Of a stretch of DNA of 64,000 nucleotides, positions 37,787 to 47,089 are shown in pieces; positions within the stretch are counted from its first letter, which is position 1; each line of letters starts with the position of its first letter. The DNA comes from an uncultured Algimonas sp. GTDB lineage: Bacteria; Pseudomonadota; Alphaproteobacteria; Caulobacterales; Maricaulaceae. The translations under genes and the position numbers were made by a program. The notes beneath the pieces are model-generated. The model made no database searches. It was given only the letters and a program-made list of their open reading frames with translations, and had not been told where the DNA came from. The stretch lies in assembly GCF_947498175.1 (NCBI RefSeq), contig NZ_CANMJB010000009.1:1-64000 (forward strand), written 5' to 3'.

Positions 37787-38169
37787 GCCCGGCTGCTAAC
37801 GGTCCTGACACGGCGAAACAAGTTCGGCCTAAGGTCGAACACCCTCTGTTACTATGGCGGAAGAACGATCGCGTATGGTCATCGACTTGGTAGTGCCCTG
37901 ACGCGTGCCGCGCCGCTTACCAGGCGCTTTCAGCGCCATGGGGCCGGAATTGCACATGTACGAGCCACGATCCCACCCCACTTCATTACGGGAATGGACG
38001 GAGATTGCGGAAGGATGGACCTGTCCGACACCCTCATCCCCGACTTGATCCGGGATCCATCACGGGACGCTCCCAATTTGTGTCGGATACGGAAGATGGA
38101 CCCCGGGCCAGGCCCGAAGTCCGAGAAAGGTACAGTATTGTCGGGCTTGTCAGCGCTGCGACGCAAACC
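37787..38169. other. Intergenic region with palindromic repeat, no gene
   Basis: This 383-base gap holds no supportable gene. It carries an inverted-repeat element at 38038-38122. The remaining bases, roughly 37787-38030, show no convincing promoter or RNA gene. It separates the tetR start from the end of a minus-strand baeRF-like gene. Confidence 0.7.
38038..38122. repeat. Intergenic inverted-repeat element
   Basis: Arm 1, CCCGACTTGATCCGGGATCCATC, spans 38038-38060, and arm 2, with GATGGACCCCGGGCCAGGCC then a CGAAGTCC tail, spans 38095-38122. They are imperfect reverse complements separated by about 34 bases. The sequence type (CATCCCGACTTGATCCGGGATCC) is a well-known dispersed intergenic palindrome in many alphaproteobacteria. 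No other copy was noticed in this window. Confidence 0.6.
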
Positions 38170-39348
38170 CTAATATCGCAGCCGCGCCAGCGCTTCCGTA
38201 TCCGTCAGCGCCAATGCCGTCGGCGGAACCTTGACCTCTCCGCCTGCCTGCACGGTGCGCATGACGAGCGTGTTGACGCGCAAGGGCAGCGTGTCGGCGC
38301 CCAGCACCTGGAAGGTGATGCGCTCGTCCTCGTTGCTGTCCTGGAACCCGTCCACGTCCGCAGCGAGGTAGAGCGTGCGGATTCGCCCTTCGTTCGCCGC
38401 CTCATCCACGGCGCTTAGCCCGGCTGCCGTTAACGGGGCGCCTTCGCCCATATCGTGCAGTTCGTGGCCTTCCGTCGTGATGGCCGTCAGCATGGGCGCG
38501 GCCGCTTCGGCCAGACGGTCGGCATTCAATGAATCTCCGGCCAAGTCGATATGGTCATCATGCAGTTCATGCAGTTCGAACAGATCCTTGGTCCAACCGG
38601 CCGTCTTCGGATCGCCGGCGACGATCAGCGGATTGCCGGTGCCGGCGATGATGGGCTCGACCGCCTTGGCGACACCGTTCAGATAGTCCTTCATCTGCAC
38701 CTCATCGTAATCGTCCACGGCGGCGCCAGCCGCATGGAACTGCGCCCCGGACCCGCCCGCGCCGCCATTGGCATTGGGGCGCAGCGCGCTATTGGTATGC
38801 AGATTGACATTGCCTTCGGGTTCGCGCGTCTCGCGCATTTCGTCGTAGGAACGGTAGTCCAGACGATGGCTTTCATCATGCATCATGACCCCGTCCCAAC
38901 GGAACAGATCGGCCTGTTGCTGACCCACGGCCAGCACCCATCCACGCGTGCGCTGGATGCCGTCCGTGATGACGGGCAGGAGGTAAGGCGTGTCGCCCCA
39001 GACGATGGCCGATTGCGGCGTGTCCTGCAGTTCGAACACATCCATGCCGTCTTCTCTGGCGACGAGCAGCCAGCCGCCGCACTGGTTGGCCAGCGGGTCG
39101 AACGTGTCCAGCACATCGCCGAACCGGCCCGACCAGGCGCGCGGCGCGTCCGCATGTTCGCCGAATGTCTCTTCCAGCAGTTCTTCGATATCCTGAACGG
39201 CATTCTTCTTCAGAATGTCCCACTTCTGAACATTGCCCGCCAGACGCGGCCGCTGGATCGCCAATGACAGATATGGCCCGCCTTCGGCCTTGAGGCCGTT
39301 CTCGATCAGGGTTTCGAGATGAGGATTGTTGGCGATATGGGCGGACAT
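38170..39348 (-). CDS. baeRF-like protein (archaeo-eukaryotic release-factor-related)
   Basis: 392 aa. The segment RGWVLAVGQQQADLFRWDG is like the variable-loop region of bacterial archaeo-eukaryotic release factor (baeRF) proteins, and the family has a similar size (350-400 aa). No signal peptide, so it is cytosolic. CAAGGAGA sits upstream of the ATG. A small unknown gene diverges from its promoter, 104 bases away. baeRF proteins may act on stalled or hibernating ribosomes, but none of that is visible in this sequence. Confidence 0.6.
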   Translation of the reverse strand: MSAHIANNPHLETLIENGLKAEGGPYLSLAIQRPRLAGNVQKWDILKKNAVQDIEELLEETFGEHADAPRAWSGRFGDVLDTFDPLANQCGGWLLVAREDGMDVFELQDTPQSAIVWGDTPYLLPVITDGIQRTRGWVLAVGQQQADLFRWDGVMMHDESHRLDYRSYDEMRETREPEGNVNLHTNSALRPNANGGAGGSGAQFHAAGAAVDDYDEVQMKDYLNGVAKAVEPIIAGTGNPLIVAGDPKTAGWTKDLFELHELHDDHIDLAGDSLNADRLAEAAAPMLTAITTEGHELHDMGEGAPLTAAGLSAVDEAANEGRIRTLYLAADVDGFQDSNEDERITFQVLGADTLPLRVNTLVMRTVQAGGEVKVPPTALALTDTEALARLRY

Positions 39349-39452
39349 TGGCTCTCCTTGGAAATGTTCGAAGTTCGGCGCGCGAAAGCGCGGTGGAATC
39401 GGAACCCGCGGCACGGCCTGCGGGTTCCCCTTTCAAGCCGATGGAGACAGTG

Positions 39453-39809
39453 ATGACCCGCAAGGACATGCGCATGCGAGAGCCCGTCAATCGTGGCCCC
39501 GAAACGGGCCAGAGCCAACGCGAGACCCCAGACAACGAAACTCTGCCGCCGCGCGCTGATTACCGCGCCATGGCGTTCGACGCGGACGGCTATGCGCTGA
39601 CGCACAACCGCAACCTGTTCGCCGCCTCCATGTGGCTGTCGGACCTGATCGACGCGGACGCGCAATGGCCCATCGTGGCCAACGAGCTGCGCGACTATCT
39701 GGCCGCGGCCGGGCACACGCCCGACCATATCGACGAGCAGGTCTTCCGGCTGGAACCGCTGATCGCGCCGTGGCTGACCTGCGTTCGCCGCGTGGATCGG
39801 CCGACTTAG
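39453..39809 (+). CDS. Small uncharacterised protein
   Basis: 118 aa. The first 40 residues are polar (MTRKDMRMREPVNRGPET...), then an Ala/Leu/Trp-containing folded part with AMAFDADGYALTHNRNLF, and a C-terminal helix. A GGAG sits seven bases upstream. The gene diverges from the baeRF-like gene. It ends by a four-base overlap, tail to tail, with the saccharopine-dehydrogenase-like gene. Family not recognised. Confidence 0.5.
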   Translation: MTRKDMRMREPVNRGPETGQSQRETPDNETLPPRADYRAMAFDADGYALTHNRNLFAASMWLSDLIDADAQWPIVANELRDYLAAAGHTPDHIDEQVFRLEPLIAPWLTCVRRVDRPT

Positions 39810-41395
39810 GCCTCGTCCTGGCAGGCGCGGATCAGCCAGCCCTCATAATGCACGAGCCGCCCCAGCCCGGGCGCGACGATATCCACATGGAAGCGGAAGC
39901 GACCGGCCGCGTCGGCCGTTTCGTATGTCTCCCCGCTCGGCACGAAACGGCGCGGGAGGGGCACGCCGAAGACGGACCAGCCCCGTGGTCGATAGCCCAG
40001 CCGGTCGCCATTGATCTGCAAACCGACCTGCACCGCGATCGGCCCGAACCGTTCCACCATCATGCCCTTCGCACGGCCGCGCCCACGCTCTTGCAGGCTC
40101 AGCATCTCGCGCCCTGAATAGCGGCGCGACCAGCGCTCTCGTCCGAGATCATCGGTCGTGATCGAAACGCGCAGATCGTGGTCGCCCGCCTTGGGTAGAC
40201 CGAGAAGATCGGCCGCAAGCCGTCCGAACAGGTTGCGCCCGCGCTGCACCTTTGCCCGGCCGATGAAGCCTCCGCCTGCATGGAGGTCACAGACGGGCTC
40301 CGGCAGATCCGCCATCGCTTTGCCCAATATCCGCGCGTAGAGCGATCCGCGCGCGTCGCGAAGGTCTTTGCCGCGCATGCCGTAATCCAGACCGATCCGG
40401 TCGAACCAGGGCGTCAACCGGTCCAGAGGGAAATCATGGCCCGGTCGCAATAGACCGGGAGCAAAAGTCTCGCCGTCATGGATCACCGCGATCAGAGCTG
40501 CCGCCGGGATGACGGGCACGTCCGGACCGGTGTCGCCTTCGCCGATGAGGTGGAAGCTCCGGTCTTTCGCTTCGACGAATAGACCGCCGCGCGCCTCGCC
40601 TTCATGTATGCGGCTCTGCACCGCATGGATGGGCTTTCCGAACAGGGTGAGGGGCGGAAACAGTTTCCATTTCACCAGACGGGCCAGGCCGACCAAGATA
40701 CGGTGCAGCCACTCGGGCTGCGGCGCGACCCAGCCCGTGGCGTCCGGATGGATCAGCACTGCATCCGGCGTCGCGACGTTCGAGAACAGCAGGGTGCGCA
40801 AGGGCCGCGCGCCGGGCGGCGCCACGGTGCGGTGCAAGGTGCGCGTCAATCCTTGCCCGTTCGGAATGGGTCGACCCGCATAGCTCAGCACGCTGTCGAT
40901 CACCGCCCGGCCCATGGGCTGATGCGGGTTCGGCACGATACCGGCTCTGGACGCGCCGCCGCCGAGCGCGTGAACGACGGCGCCCGTTACGGCGGAAAAA
41001 GTGGACCAGCCCGTCGCCACCGTCATCGGGGCACCGACTGCCCGGTCCATCATGTGAGCGCAAAAGGCCGGATCGTCGGACAGGTCGATGTAGGTCGCGC
41101 CCACCTGGACGCAATAATCGAAGACGAGGTCGCGCGTCGCGCCGTAAGCCTGGAACGGACCGACTGCATCCACGACGATATCGACAGGGCTGCTCACCTG
41201 CGCCGCCAACGGCTTGGACCGGTCCACCCGTTGCGACGCCATGACCGCCGAGCCGTTTAACGTGCCGATGATCGCGGCAGCCTTGTCCGGATTGCGGCCC
41301 CCGACCAGAACGCGCAGACCGTCCATGTCCGAGAGCAGCCGCACCAGTCGCCGTCCGAAAGTGCCGTAGCCGCCGATGACCAGAACCCGCGTCAC
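39806..41395 (-). CDS. Saccharopine dehydrogenase-like Rossmann protein with DUF4166
   Basis: 529 aa. An N-terminal NAD(P)-binding Rossmann domain (RVLVIGGYGTFGRRLVRLL, about 5-20) resembles saccharopine dehydrogenase-type NADP-binding proteins, and the C-terminal half (about 330-525) resembles DUF4166. Substrate unknown. The GTG start (41393-41395) overlaps the upstream DCC gene stop as GTGA, implying coupled expression. A longer frame upstream runs inside that gene. Confidence 0.75.
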   Translation of the reverse strand: MTRVLVIGGYGTFGRRLVRLLSDMDGLRVLVGGRNPDKAAAIIGTLNGSAVMASQRVDRSKPLAAQVSSPVDIVVDAVGPFQAYGATRDLVFDYCVQVGATYIDLSDDPAFCAHMMDRAVGAPMTVATGWSTFSAVTGAVVHALGGGASRAGIVPNPHQPMGRAVIDSVLSYAGRPIPNGQGLTRTLHRTVAPPGARPLRTLLFSNVATPDAVLIHPDATGWVAPQPEWLHRILVGLARLVKWKLFPPLTLFGKPIHAVQSRIHEGEARGGLFVEAKDRSFHLIGEGDTGPDVPVIPAAALIAVIHDGETFAPGLLRPGHDFPLDRLTPWFDRIGLDYGMRGKDLRDARGSLYARILGKAMADLPEPVCDLHAGGGFIGRAKVQRGRNLFGRLAADLLGLPKAGDHDLRVSITTDDLGRERWSRRYSGREMLSLQERGRGRAKGMMVERFGPIAVQVGLQINGDRLGYRPRGWSVFGVPLPRRFVPSGETYETADAAGRFRFHVDIVAPGLGRLVHYEGWLIRACQDEA

Positions 41396-41844
41396 AGGAA
41401 CCGTACGCGCTCGTCCGGTGTGGGCAGGCGGCACGCATCGCGGCGGCCGAACCAGCGGATACGGTTGCGCGCGATGCGTTCATAGCCCCAATCGCGCCAC
41501 GGTTCCGGCAGATGCCGCAAGAGGCTCACGGCCTTCCATGGCCAGGGAAGGCGTGCGAACATGGCGAGCGTGGCGTCGGACCGGATGCGCGCCCGGCCGT
41601 TTTCGATCAGGATATTAGTGTCGTAATCGCTGCCGGGTTCGGACGACTTGAACCCGTAATGGGCATAGAGCGCCTCGCCGAGCGGACTTTGCGCCGGCAG
41701 GAAACGGAATGTTCCGCGGTCGTGTTTCAGCAGGAAATCGACCCAGTCCGAGCAGAGCGCGCAATGACCGTCGAAAACGAGGATCGGCGCGCTGTCGTCG
41801 ACGTCCGGCACCTCCGGATCGGATCGGTAGCTATAAGGCTCCAC
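41392..41844 (-). CDS. DCC-family thiol-disulfide oxidoreductase-like protein
   Basis: 150 aa of the DUF393/DCC family. The signature FDGHCALCSDWVDFLL (residues 24-39) has a CxxC pair, C28 and C31. Members have a thioredoxin-like fold, and the role is presumed redox. The downstream gene overlaps its stop codon by four bases, so the two work together or are at least co-translated. It diverges from the small 78-residue gene. Confidence 0.88.
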   Translation of the reverse strand: MEPYSYRSDPEVPDVDDSAPILVFDGHCALCSDWVDFLLKHDRGTFRFLPAQSPLGEALYAHYGFKSSEPGSDYDTNILIENGRARIRSDATLAMFARLPWPWKAVSLLRHLPEPWRDWGYERIARNRIRWFGRRDACRLPTPDERVRFL

Positions 41845-41916
41845 ACGCCGGACATAGGCGATGGGCCGGGAACCGCAACACCGCTCCGCGCGTCAAGCTT
41901 GCAAAGGAGACATGCT

Positions 41917-42153
41917 ATGACCACACGACAGGACATGAAAGCCGATGCGCGAAAGAGCGCCAACAAGGCCCCCAAGGCCGATCCGAAGACGGCGGCCAAA
42001 GCGGTCAAGGATGCGAAAGCCGCCGCTGGGCGTCAGCCCGAACAGCCGATCTACAAGACACAGACCGAAGACATTGCGGGCGACAACGTCCACCACGACA
42101 AGGACAAGGTCATCAGCGAATTCGACGACCCGGCGAACAACAAGGTCCGCTAG
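41917..42153 (+). CDS. Small charged, probably disordered protein
   Basis: 78 aa, rich in Lys, Ala and Asp, without hydrophobic segments (MTTRQDMKADARKSANK...). Such proteins are typical of short stress-inducible or DNA-binding tails; I recognise no family. AAAGGAGA lies nine bases upstream. The start ATG overlaps a three-codon mini-frame, ATG CTA TGA (41912-41920), directly before it. It ends with a four-base tail-to-tail overlap with pheT. Confidence 0.6.
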   Translation: MTTRQDMKADARKSANKAPKADPKTAAKAVKDAKAAAGRQPEQPIYKTQTEDIAGDNVHHDKDKVISEFDDPANNKVR

Positions 42154-44552
42154 CCGCGCAACACCGCTCCCAGCTTCTCCGCCGCCTTGACGATCTTGGC
42201 GCTGACCGCTTCGATCTGAGCGTCGGTCAAGGTCTCGTTCCTCGGAGCCAGCGCCACATCGATGGCGAGGCTCTTATGCCCGTCCTCGATGCCTTCGCCG
42301 GCATAGATGTCGAAGAGCGATACATCGCCGATGAGCGCCTTGTCCGCGCTTTGGGCGGCCTTGATAAGATCCCCAGCCGCGACTGCTTCGGGAACGATGA
42401 AGGCGAAGTCGCGGTGGACGGGCATCAGGTCCGACAACGCCAGCGCGCCTTTCGACTTGCCCGGCGTCTTCCTGCCTTTCGCTTTGTTTCTGGGGGCGGG
42501 CAGATTCTCAGGCCAGACTTCAAAGGCCACGACCCGCCCTTCCACGCCGAGCGCCTTGAGCGCGCGCGGGTGCAGTTCTCCGAAATCGGCTAGAACGTTC
42601 TTCGGGCCCATCTGCAACCGGCCGGACCGGCCCGGATGCCAGTAATCGCCCGTCGGCTCGGACAGTTGCAGAGTGTCGGTGTTCGCCCCCATCGCCTGCA
42701 AGGCAGCGAGTGCGTCGGCCTTGGCCGTCAAGGCGTCGATCCGCTCCGGGCCGGCCCAATCGCGCAAGCTCTCCACGCGGCGCAGGCCTGCCAAGGTCAG
42801 CGCCTGGTCGTCCGGTTCCGTACCGCGGTAGACCGGACCCAGTTCGAACAGGGCCGCGCCCGGATAACCGCGGTCGGCCGCCGTCTGGCCCGATAGCAGC
42901 AGATGGATCAGCGCGCTCGGCCGCATGACGTTTAGGTCTGTACTGATCGGATTGTCGAGGCGGAGCGCATCCGGCTCGCCGCCGAAAACCGCCGCATGAT
43001 GATCTAGCACGAAGGACCAGCTGACCGTCTCGCTCAGCCCCTGCAGGGCCAGCGCGCGGCGGGCACGGCGGGACCGTATCTGCGTCGGCGTCGCCGTCGG
43101 TTCGCGGCGACCCGGCAAAGCGGGCAGCGGCGTGGACGGCAATCGGTCGAACCCCGCAATGCGCGCGATTTCCTCGACCAGGTCGGCTTGCATCGTGACA
43201 TCGCGCCGCCAGCTCGGCACGGACATGGACCACGGGACGTCCGACCCTATCCTCTCGAAACCGAGCTTCTGCAAGATGTGCAGCATGTCGTCCTCGCCCG
43301 GTGTGAAGCCCAGCAGCTGCTTGACGCGGCCCGGATTAAGCGAAACCGGTTCGGGTGCAGCCGGGATTTCACCTGCGACTTCGACCGTGCTGGGGTCACC
43401 GCCGCACAGATCCAGAACCAACCGCGTCGCCATTTCCATGCCGTCGCGCATGAAGCCCGTATCGATGCCGCGCTCGAACCGGTACTTGGCGTCCGAATTG
43501 ACGGCCAGACGCTTGGCGGAGCGACGGATGGTCAACGGATCGAACGCGGCGCATTCGATCAGGATGTCGGTCGTCTCTTCGTCAACGCCGGAGCTTTCCC
43601 CGCCGACGATTCCGCCGAGACCGAGAATGCCGGTTTCGTCACAGATCGCGACGTCGTCTCCAGTGGCCGTGTAGATCCGATCGTCCAGCGCCTCGAACGT
43701 CTCGCCCTCACCTCTGCGCACGATAATGGAACCCTTGACCTTGGCCAGATCATAGACGTGCAGCGGCCGCGCGCGGTCGATCGTCATGAAGTTGGTCATG
43801 TCCACCAGCGCCGATATCGGCCGCAGGCCGACCGCCTTCAGCTTGTCCTGCAACCATTGCGGGGAGGGCCCATTCTTCACGCCGCGCACCACGCGACCGA
43901 CAAAGGCAGGGCACGCGTCCGACGCTTCGATCAGGACCGTCTGGGGATTGTCGAAGGCCGCTGCAACCGGATCGATCGCTTCAGGCTTGAGCGTCCCGAT
44001 GCCGGTCGCCGCCAAGTCTCGCGCGATCCCGCGCACGCCGAGCCAGTCGGGGCGGTTGGGCGTGACCTCGAAATCGATCACCGGATCGTTCAGACCCAAC
44101 ACATCGGCGATGGCTGCGCCGACTTCGCTCTTCGGCAATTCGATGATCCCGTCACTGTCTTCGCCCAGATCCAGTTCGTCGGCCGAACACATCATGCCGA
44201 AGCTCTCCACCCCTCGGATCTTGCGCGGCTTCTTGTCGAGCGAAAAATCGGCGCCGGGAATATAGGTGCCAAGTCCGGCATAGGCGACATGGATTCCCGC
44301 CCGCGCATTCGGCGCTCCGCAGACGATGGTCCGTTCGCCGTCGACGGTCGCGACCTGGCAGACCTTCAGCTTGTCGGCATCAGGATGCTGCTCGGCGCTC
44401 AGCACATGGCCCACGGTGAAGTCCGACAGGGCGGCGGCCGGATCTATCACCTCTTCAACTTCGAGACCCGCCATGGTCATGGCGTCCACGATCTCGGAGA
44501 GAGTGGCGTCGGTCTCTAAGTGCTCTTTCAGCCAGGAAAGGGTGAATTTCAT
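42150..44552 (-). CDS. pheT: Phenylalanine--tRNA ligase subunit beta
   Basis: 800 aa, normal bacterial length. The N-terminal EMAPII-type tRNA-binding domain covers about residues 39-150; the B3/B4 editing region, B5 and the C-terminal FDX-ACB domain (about 705-799) follow. The B5-proximal VDEETTDILIECAAFDPLTIRRSAKRL segment is typical. It forms the heterotetramer with PheS. It follows pheS by 26 bases on the same strand, so both form an operon. Confidence 0.97.
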   Translation of the reverse strand: MKFTLSWLKEHLETDATLSEIVDAMTMAGLEVEEVIDPAAALSDFTVGHVLSAEQHPDADKLKVCQVATVDGERTIVCGAPNARAGIHVAYAGLGTYIPGADFSLDKKPRKIRGVESFGMMCSADELDLGEDSDGIIELPKSEVGAAIADVLGLNDPVIDFEVTPNRPDWLGVRGIARDLAATGIGTLKPEAIDPVAAAFDNPQTVLIEASDACPAFVGRVVRGVKNGPSPQWLQDKLKAVGLRPISALVDMTNFMTIDRARPLHVYDLAKVKGSIIVRRGEGETFEALDDRIYTATGDDVAICDETGILGLGGIVGGESSGVDEETTDILIECAAFDPLTIRRSAKRLAVNSDAKYRFERGIDTGFMRDGMEMATRLVLDLCGGDPSTVEVAGEIPAAPEPVSLNPGRVKQLLGFTPGEDDMLHILQKLGFERIGSDVPWSMSVPSWRRDVTMQADLVEEIARIAGFDRLPSTPLPALPGRREPTATPTQIRSRRARRALALQGLSETVSWSFVLDHHAAVFGGEPDALRLDNPISTDLNVMRPSALIHLLLSGQTAADRGYPGAALFELGPVYRGTEPDDQALTLAGLRRVESLRDWAGPERIDALTAKADALAALQAMGANTDTLQLSEPTGDYWHPGRSGRLQMGPKNVLADFGELHPRALKALGVEGRVVAFEVWPENLPAPRNKAKGRKTPGKSKGALALSDLMPVHRDFAFIVPEAVAAGDLIKAAQSADKALIGDVSLFDIYAGEGIEDGHKSLAIDVALAPRNETLTDAQIEAVSAKIVKAAEKLGAVLRG

Positions 44553-44578
44553 CGAATCATCTCAGTCTGAAAAGCGGA

Positions 44579-45661
44579 TTAGGACAAGCCGCTTTCGAGC
44601 GATGCCTGCACCAATGGTGAGAACCCGTAATGGCCCAGCCAGCGCGGATCGCCGGCGAACATGTCGCGCAGATCGGGCATGCCGTATTTCAGCATGGCGA
44701 GGCGGTCGACGCCCATGCCGAAGGCGAAGCCCTGATAGACGTCCGGGTCGAGATTGCAGGCGCGCAGCACATTGGGATGGACCATGCCGCAGCCCAGGAT
44801 CTCCATCCAACTCTCGCCCGTGCCGATCTTTATCGCCGCGCCGTCGCGCTCATAGCGCACGTCCATTTCCGCGCTCGGTTCGGTGAACGGAAAGTGGTGC
44901 GGGCGGAAGCGCACGTCCACATCGGTTTCGAAGAAGGCGCTGACGAAATCCATCAGGCAACCTTTGAGGTGGCCCATATGGATGTCCTCGCCGATGACCA
45001 GCCCTTCGACCTGGTGGAACATGGGCGTGTGGGTCTGGTCCGAATCCGATCGGTAGGTTCGGCCCGGCGCGATGATGCGGAGGGGCGGCTTTTCGCTCAT
45101 CATGATGCGGATCTGCACGGGGCTGGTGTGGGTGCGCAGCACCTTCTCGCCGTCTTCCAGGAAAAAGGTATCGTGCATGTCGCGCGCCGGATGGCCGGGC
45201 GGAAAGTTCAATGCGGTGAAATTGTGGAAGTCGTCCTCGATGTCCGGACCTTCGGCGACGGAAAAGCCCATATCGGAAAAAATGACGGCCATTTCCTCCA
45301 TCACTTGCGGGACGGGATGGAGCGTGCCGGTCTTGCGCCCGACCGGCAGGGACATGTCCATCGTCTCGGACGCCAGCGCCGCATCGAGAGCGGCGTCTTC
45401 AAGCGCGGTCTTGCGCGCTTCGACCAAGGCGGCCACGTCCGATTTCAGCCCGTTGAGCGCCGGACCCATGACTTTCTTCTCATCGACGCTCATCTTGCCG
45501 AGGCTGCGCATCATCAGCGAAATCTCGCCTTTCTTCCCCAGCGCGGCGACACGAAGGTCGTCCAGCGCCCGAAGGTCGGATATGGCCGCGATTTCGCCGT
45601 CTAGGCGGTCCCGGATGGCGTCGATGTCGGCCGCTTGCGGCAAGGTCTGTGGGTCGCTCAT
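44579..45661 (-). CDS. pheS: Phenylalanine--tRNA ligase subunit alpha
   Basis: 360 aa class II catalytic subunit. An N-terminal coiled-coil-like arm (about 10-95) precedes the core with motif 2 [38 protein letters not shown], and motif 3 [21 protein letters not shown] near the C-terminus. It activates Phe with ATP. No attenuator was seen in the 100-base gap upstream. Confidence 0.98.
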   Translation of the reverse strand: MSDPQTLPQAADIDAIRDRLDGEIAAISDLRALDDLRVAALGKKGEISLMMRSLGKMSVDEKKVMGPALNGLKSDVAALVEARKTALEDAALDAALASETMDMSLPVGRKTGTLHPVPQVMEEMAVIFSDMGFSVAEGPDIEDDFHNFTALNFPPGHPARDMHDTFFLEDGEKVLRTHTSPVQIRIMMSEKPPLRIIAPGRTYRSDSDQTHTPMFHQVEGLVIGEDIHMGHLKGCLMDFVSAFFETDVDVRFRPHHFPFTEPSAEMDVRYERDGAAIKIGTGESWMEILGCGMVHPNVLRACNLDPDVYQGFAFGMGVDRLAMLKYGMPDLRDMFAGDPRWLGHYGFSPLVQASLESGLS

Positions 45662-45763
45662 GGAACGGGTCCGCGAAAAGAGGACGAGAAACGCCGCTCC
45701 CTAAGGCCGGGCGGCGGCTTTCGCAACATGCCGGACTAAGAGTTTGGGATGAAGGCCGGTCGG

Positions 45764-46696
45764 TTAGCCGTGGGCGCGGCGCGCGACCGGAGGCTCGAAC
45801 GTCGTGCGGCCGGGCGGCGGCTTGCCGATCACCGGGGCGGGTTCCTGCTGCACAACGCGGCGGCGGTAGAGGCCAGGCGCACTCTCGACCTTCTCCAGAC
45901 CGGGATGGATCTCGCCCAGATCCTCGTCCGATCCTGTCACCAGGTAGCCATGCGGGCGGAGCAGTTTCGCCAGCGTGCGGATCACGCGGATCCGGGCCGC
46001 GTGACCATATTGTCCGATCGCGCCGCGAAACAGCACCACATGGAACGCTTCCGCCTCCTGTGTGCCCGATAGGAGGTGCATGTCCTGAAACTTCACGGTC
46101 TCGCGCAGATGGGCGGCCGCGAGCCAGTCGGTCGAATCCGCGACTGGATCCGGCGTGAAATGGGCGATCATGTCCCGGGCCGAGAGACCGCGCTGTATTT
46201 CAAAATGAGTGTAGCGGCCCGTTCGCGCCCGCTCCAGTGCCTGGCTCGGATAATCGACTCCCTTGAGGTGCAGATCGACCGGCGCGAGCATGGCACGCGC
46301 TGCCGCATGGCGGGCGCGTATCGCGATGGAATAGAGGTCCTGTCCGGACCCGCAGCCGTAGGAAAGCAGGTCGATCCGCCCGCCGCCGCGCTTTTCGACC
46401 AGATCCGGCAGGGCCGTGTCGAACAAGGCGTCTAGCGAAGCCGGATCGCGGTTGAAGTGGGTGTCGCGCTCCACCAGGGCCGACACGACATGCACTGCCA
46501 GACGGGCCTGCCCGACGGCGAACAGATCCTCGATCATCGCGTCCAGCGTCTCGTAACCTTCCTTGCGGGCCAATTGCGACAGGCGCGTTTCGACCAGGAA
46601 AGCGTGGTCGGACCCCATCTGCACCCCGGCCAGTTGCAGGGTCAGGCGCCGCAGGGCTTCGTAATAGGTCGGTCTGAGGCTCAGGCCGCCGCGCAT
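45764..46696 (-). CDS. CheR-like methyltransferase, divergent
   Basis: 310 aa. The helical N-terminus and SAM-binding domain of chemoreceptor methyltransferases are recognisable (ERDTHFNRDPASLDAL; GCGSGQDLYSIAI at about 115-126; RTGRYTHFEIQRGL). Canonical CheR has CSTGEEPYS and FCRNVLIYF; here the first reads CGSGQDLYS and the second LFRGAIGQYG, so the catalytic loop near residue 222 is altered. The C-terminal 40 residues are Pro/Arg-rich. It overlaps the CheY-like gene by 16 bases, and no chemoreceptor is in the window. Confidence 0.75.
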   Translation of the reverse strand: MRGGLSLRPTYYEALRRLTLQLAGVQMGSDHAFLVETRLSQLARKEGYETLDAMIEDLFAVGQARLAVHVVSALVERDTHFNRDPASLDALFDTALPDLVEKRGGGRIDLLSYGCGSGQDLYSIAIRARHAAARAMLAPVDLHLKGVDYPSQALERARTGRYTHFEIQRGLSARDMIAHFTPDPVADSTDWLAAAHLRETVKFQDMHLLSGTQEAEAFHVVLFRGAIGQYGHAARIRVIRTLAKLLRPHGYLVTGSDEDLGEIHPGLEKVESAPGLYRRRVVQQEPAPVIGKPPPGRTTFEPPVARRAHG

Positions 46697-47085
46697 GTCC
46701 GGTCCCTGGACAACAGCCCGGCAAGCGCGAATTTGGCCGTGATGATATCGGAATCGAACGGCTTCATGATGTATTCGTCCGCGCCCGCTTTCAGCGCCGC
46801 CACGATACGGTCCACGCTGCGCTCGGCCGTGCAGAACAGGACGGTCGGCATGGACACGCCCTGCCGCGATGCCAGATCGCGCAGGCTTTCGATGAAGCCT
46901 TGCGCCTCCATATCGGCGCTTTTCCAGTCCAGCAGTACGACGTGAGGCACCTGCGCCGCGCAGCTGTCCAGGGCTTCCCGCCCCGTCTGGGCTTCCGTGA
47001 TTTCGAAGTCGAGCTCGCGCACGATGCGCGCGGCGACGCGGCGAACCATCGCGGACCGATCGACGATAAGGCAGCAGTGGGCCAT
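46681..47085 (-). CDS. CheY-like single receiver protein, degenerate acidic pocket
   Basis: 134 aa, a stand-alone receiver domain. The phospho-acceptor Asp 53 (LLDW), T86 (FCTAE) and K108 (IMKPF) are present. The paired acids at the start of strand 1 are D9-R10 (IVDRS) instead of DD, and the following loop KSADMEAQGF departs from the canonical MPxMDG. So Mg2+ binding and phosphorylation could be weakened. The ATG at 47085 is four bases after the upstream stop; the cheR-like gene overlaps its end by 16 bases. Confidence 0.85.
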   Translation of the reverse strand: MAHCCLIVDRSAMVRRVAARIVRELDFEITEAQTGREALDSCAAQVPHVVLLDWKSADMEAQGFIESLRDLASRQGVSMPTVLFCTAERSVDRIVAALKAGADEYIMKPFDSDIITAKFALAGLLSRDRTCAAA

Positions 47086-47089
47086 GGGC

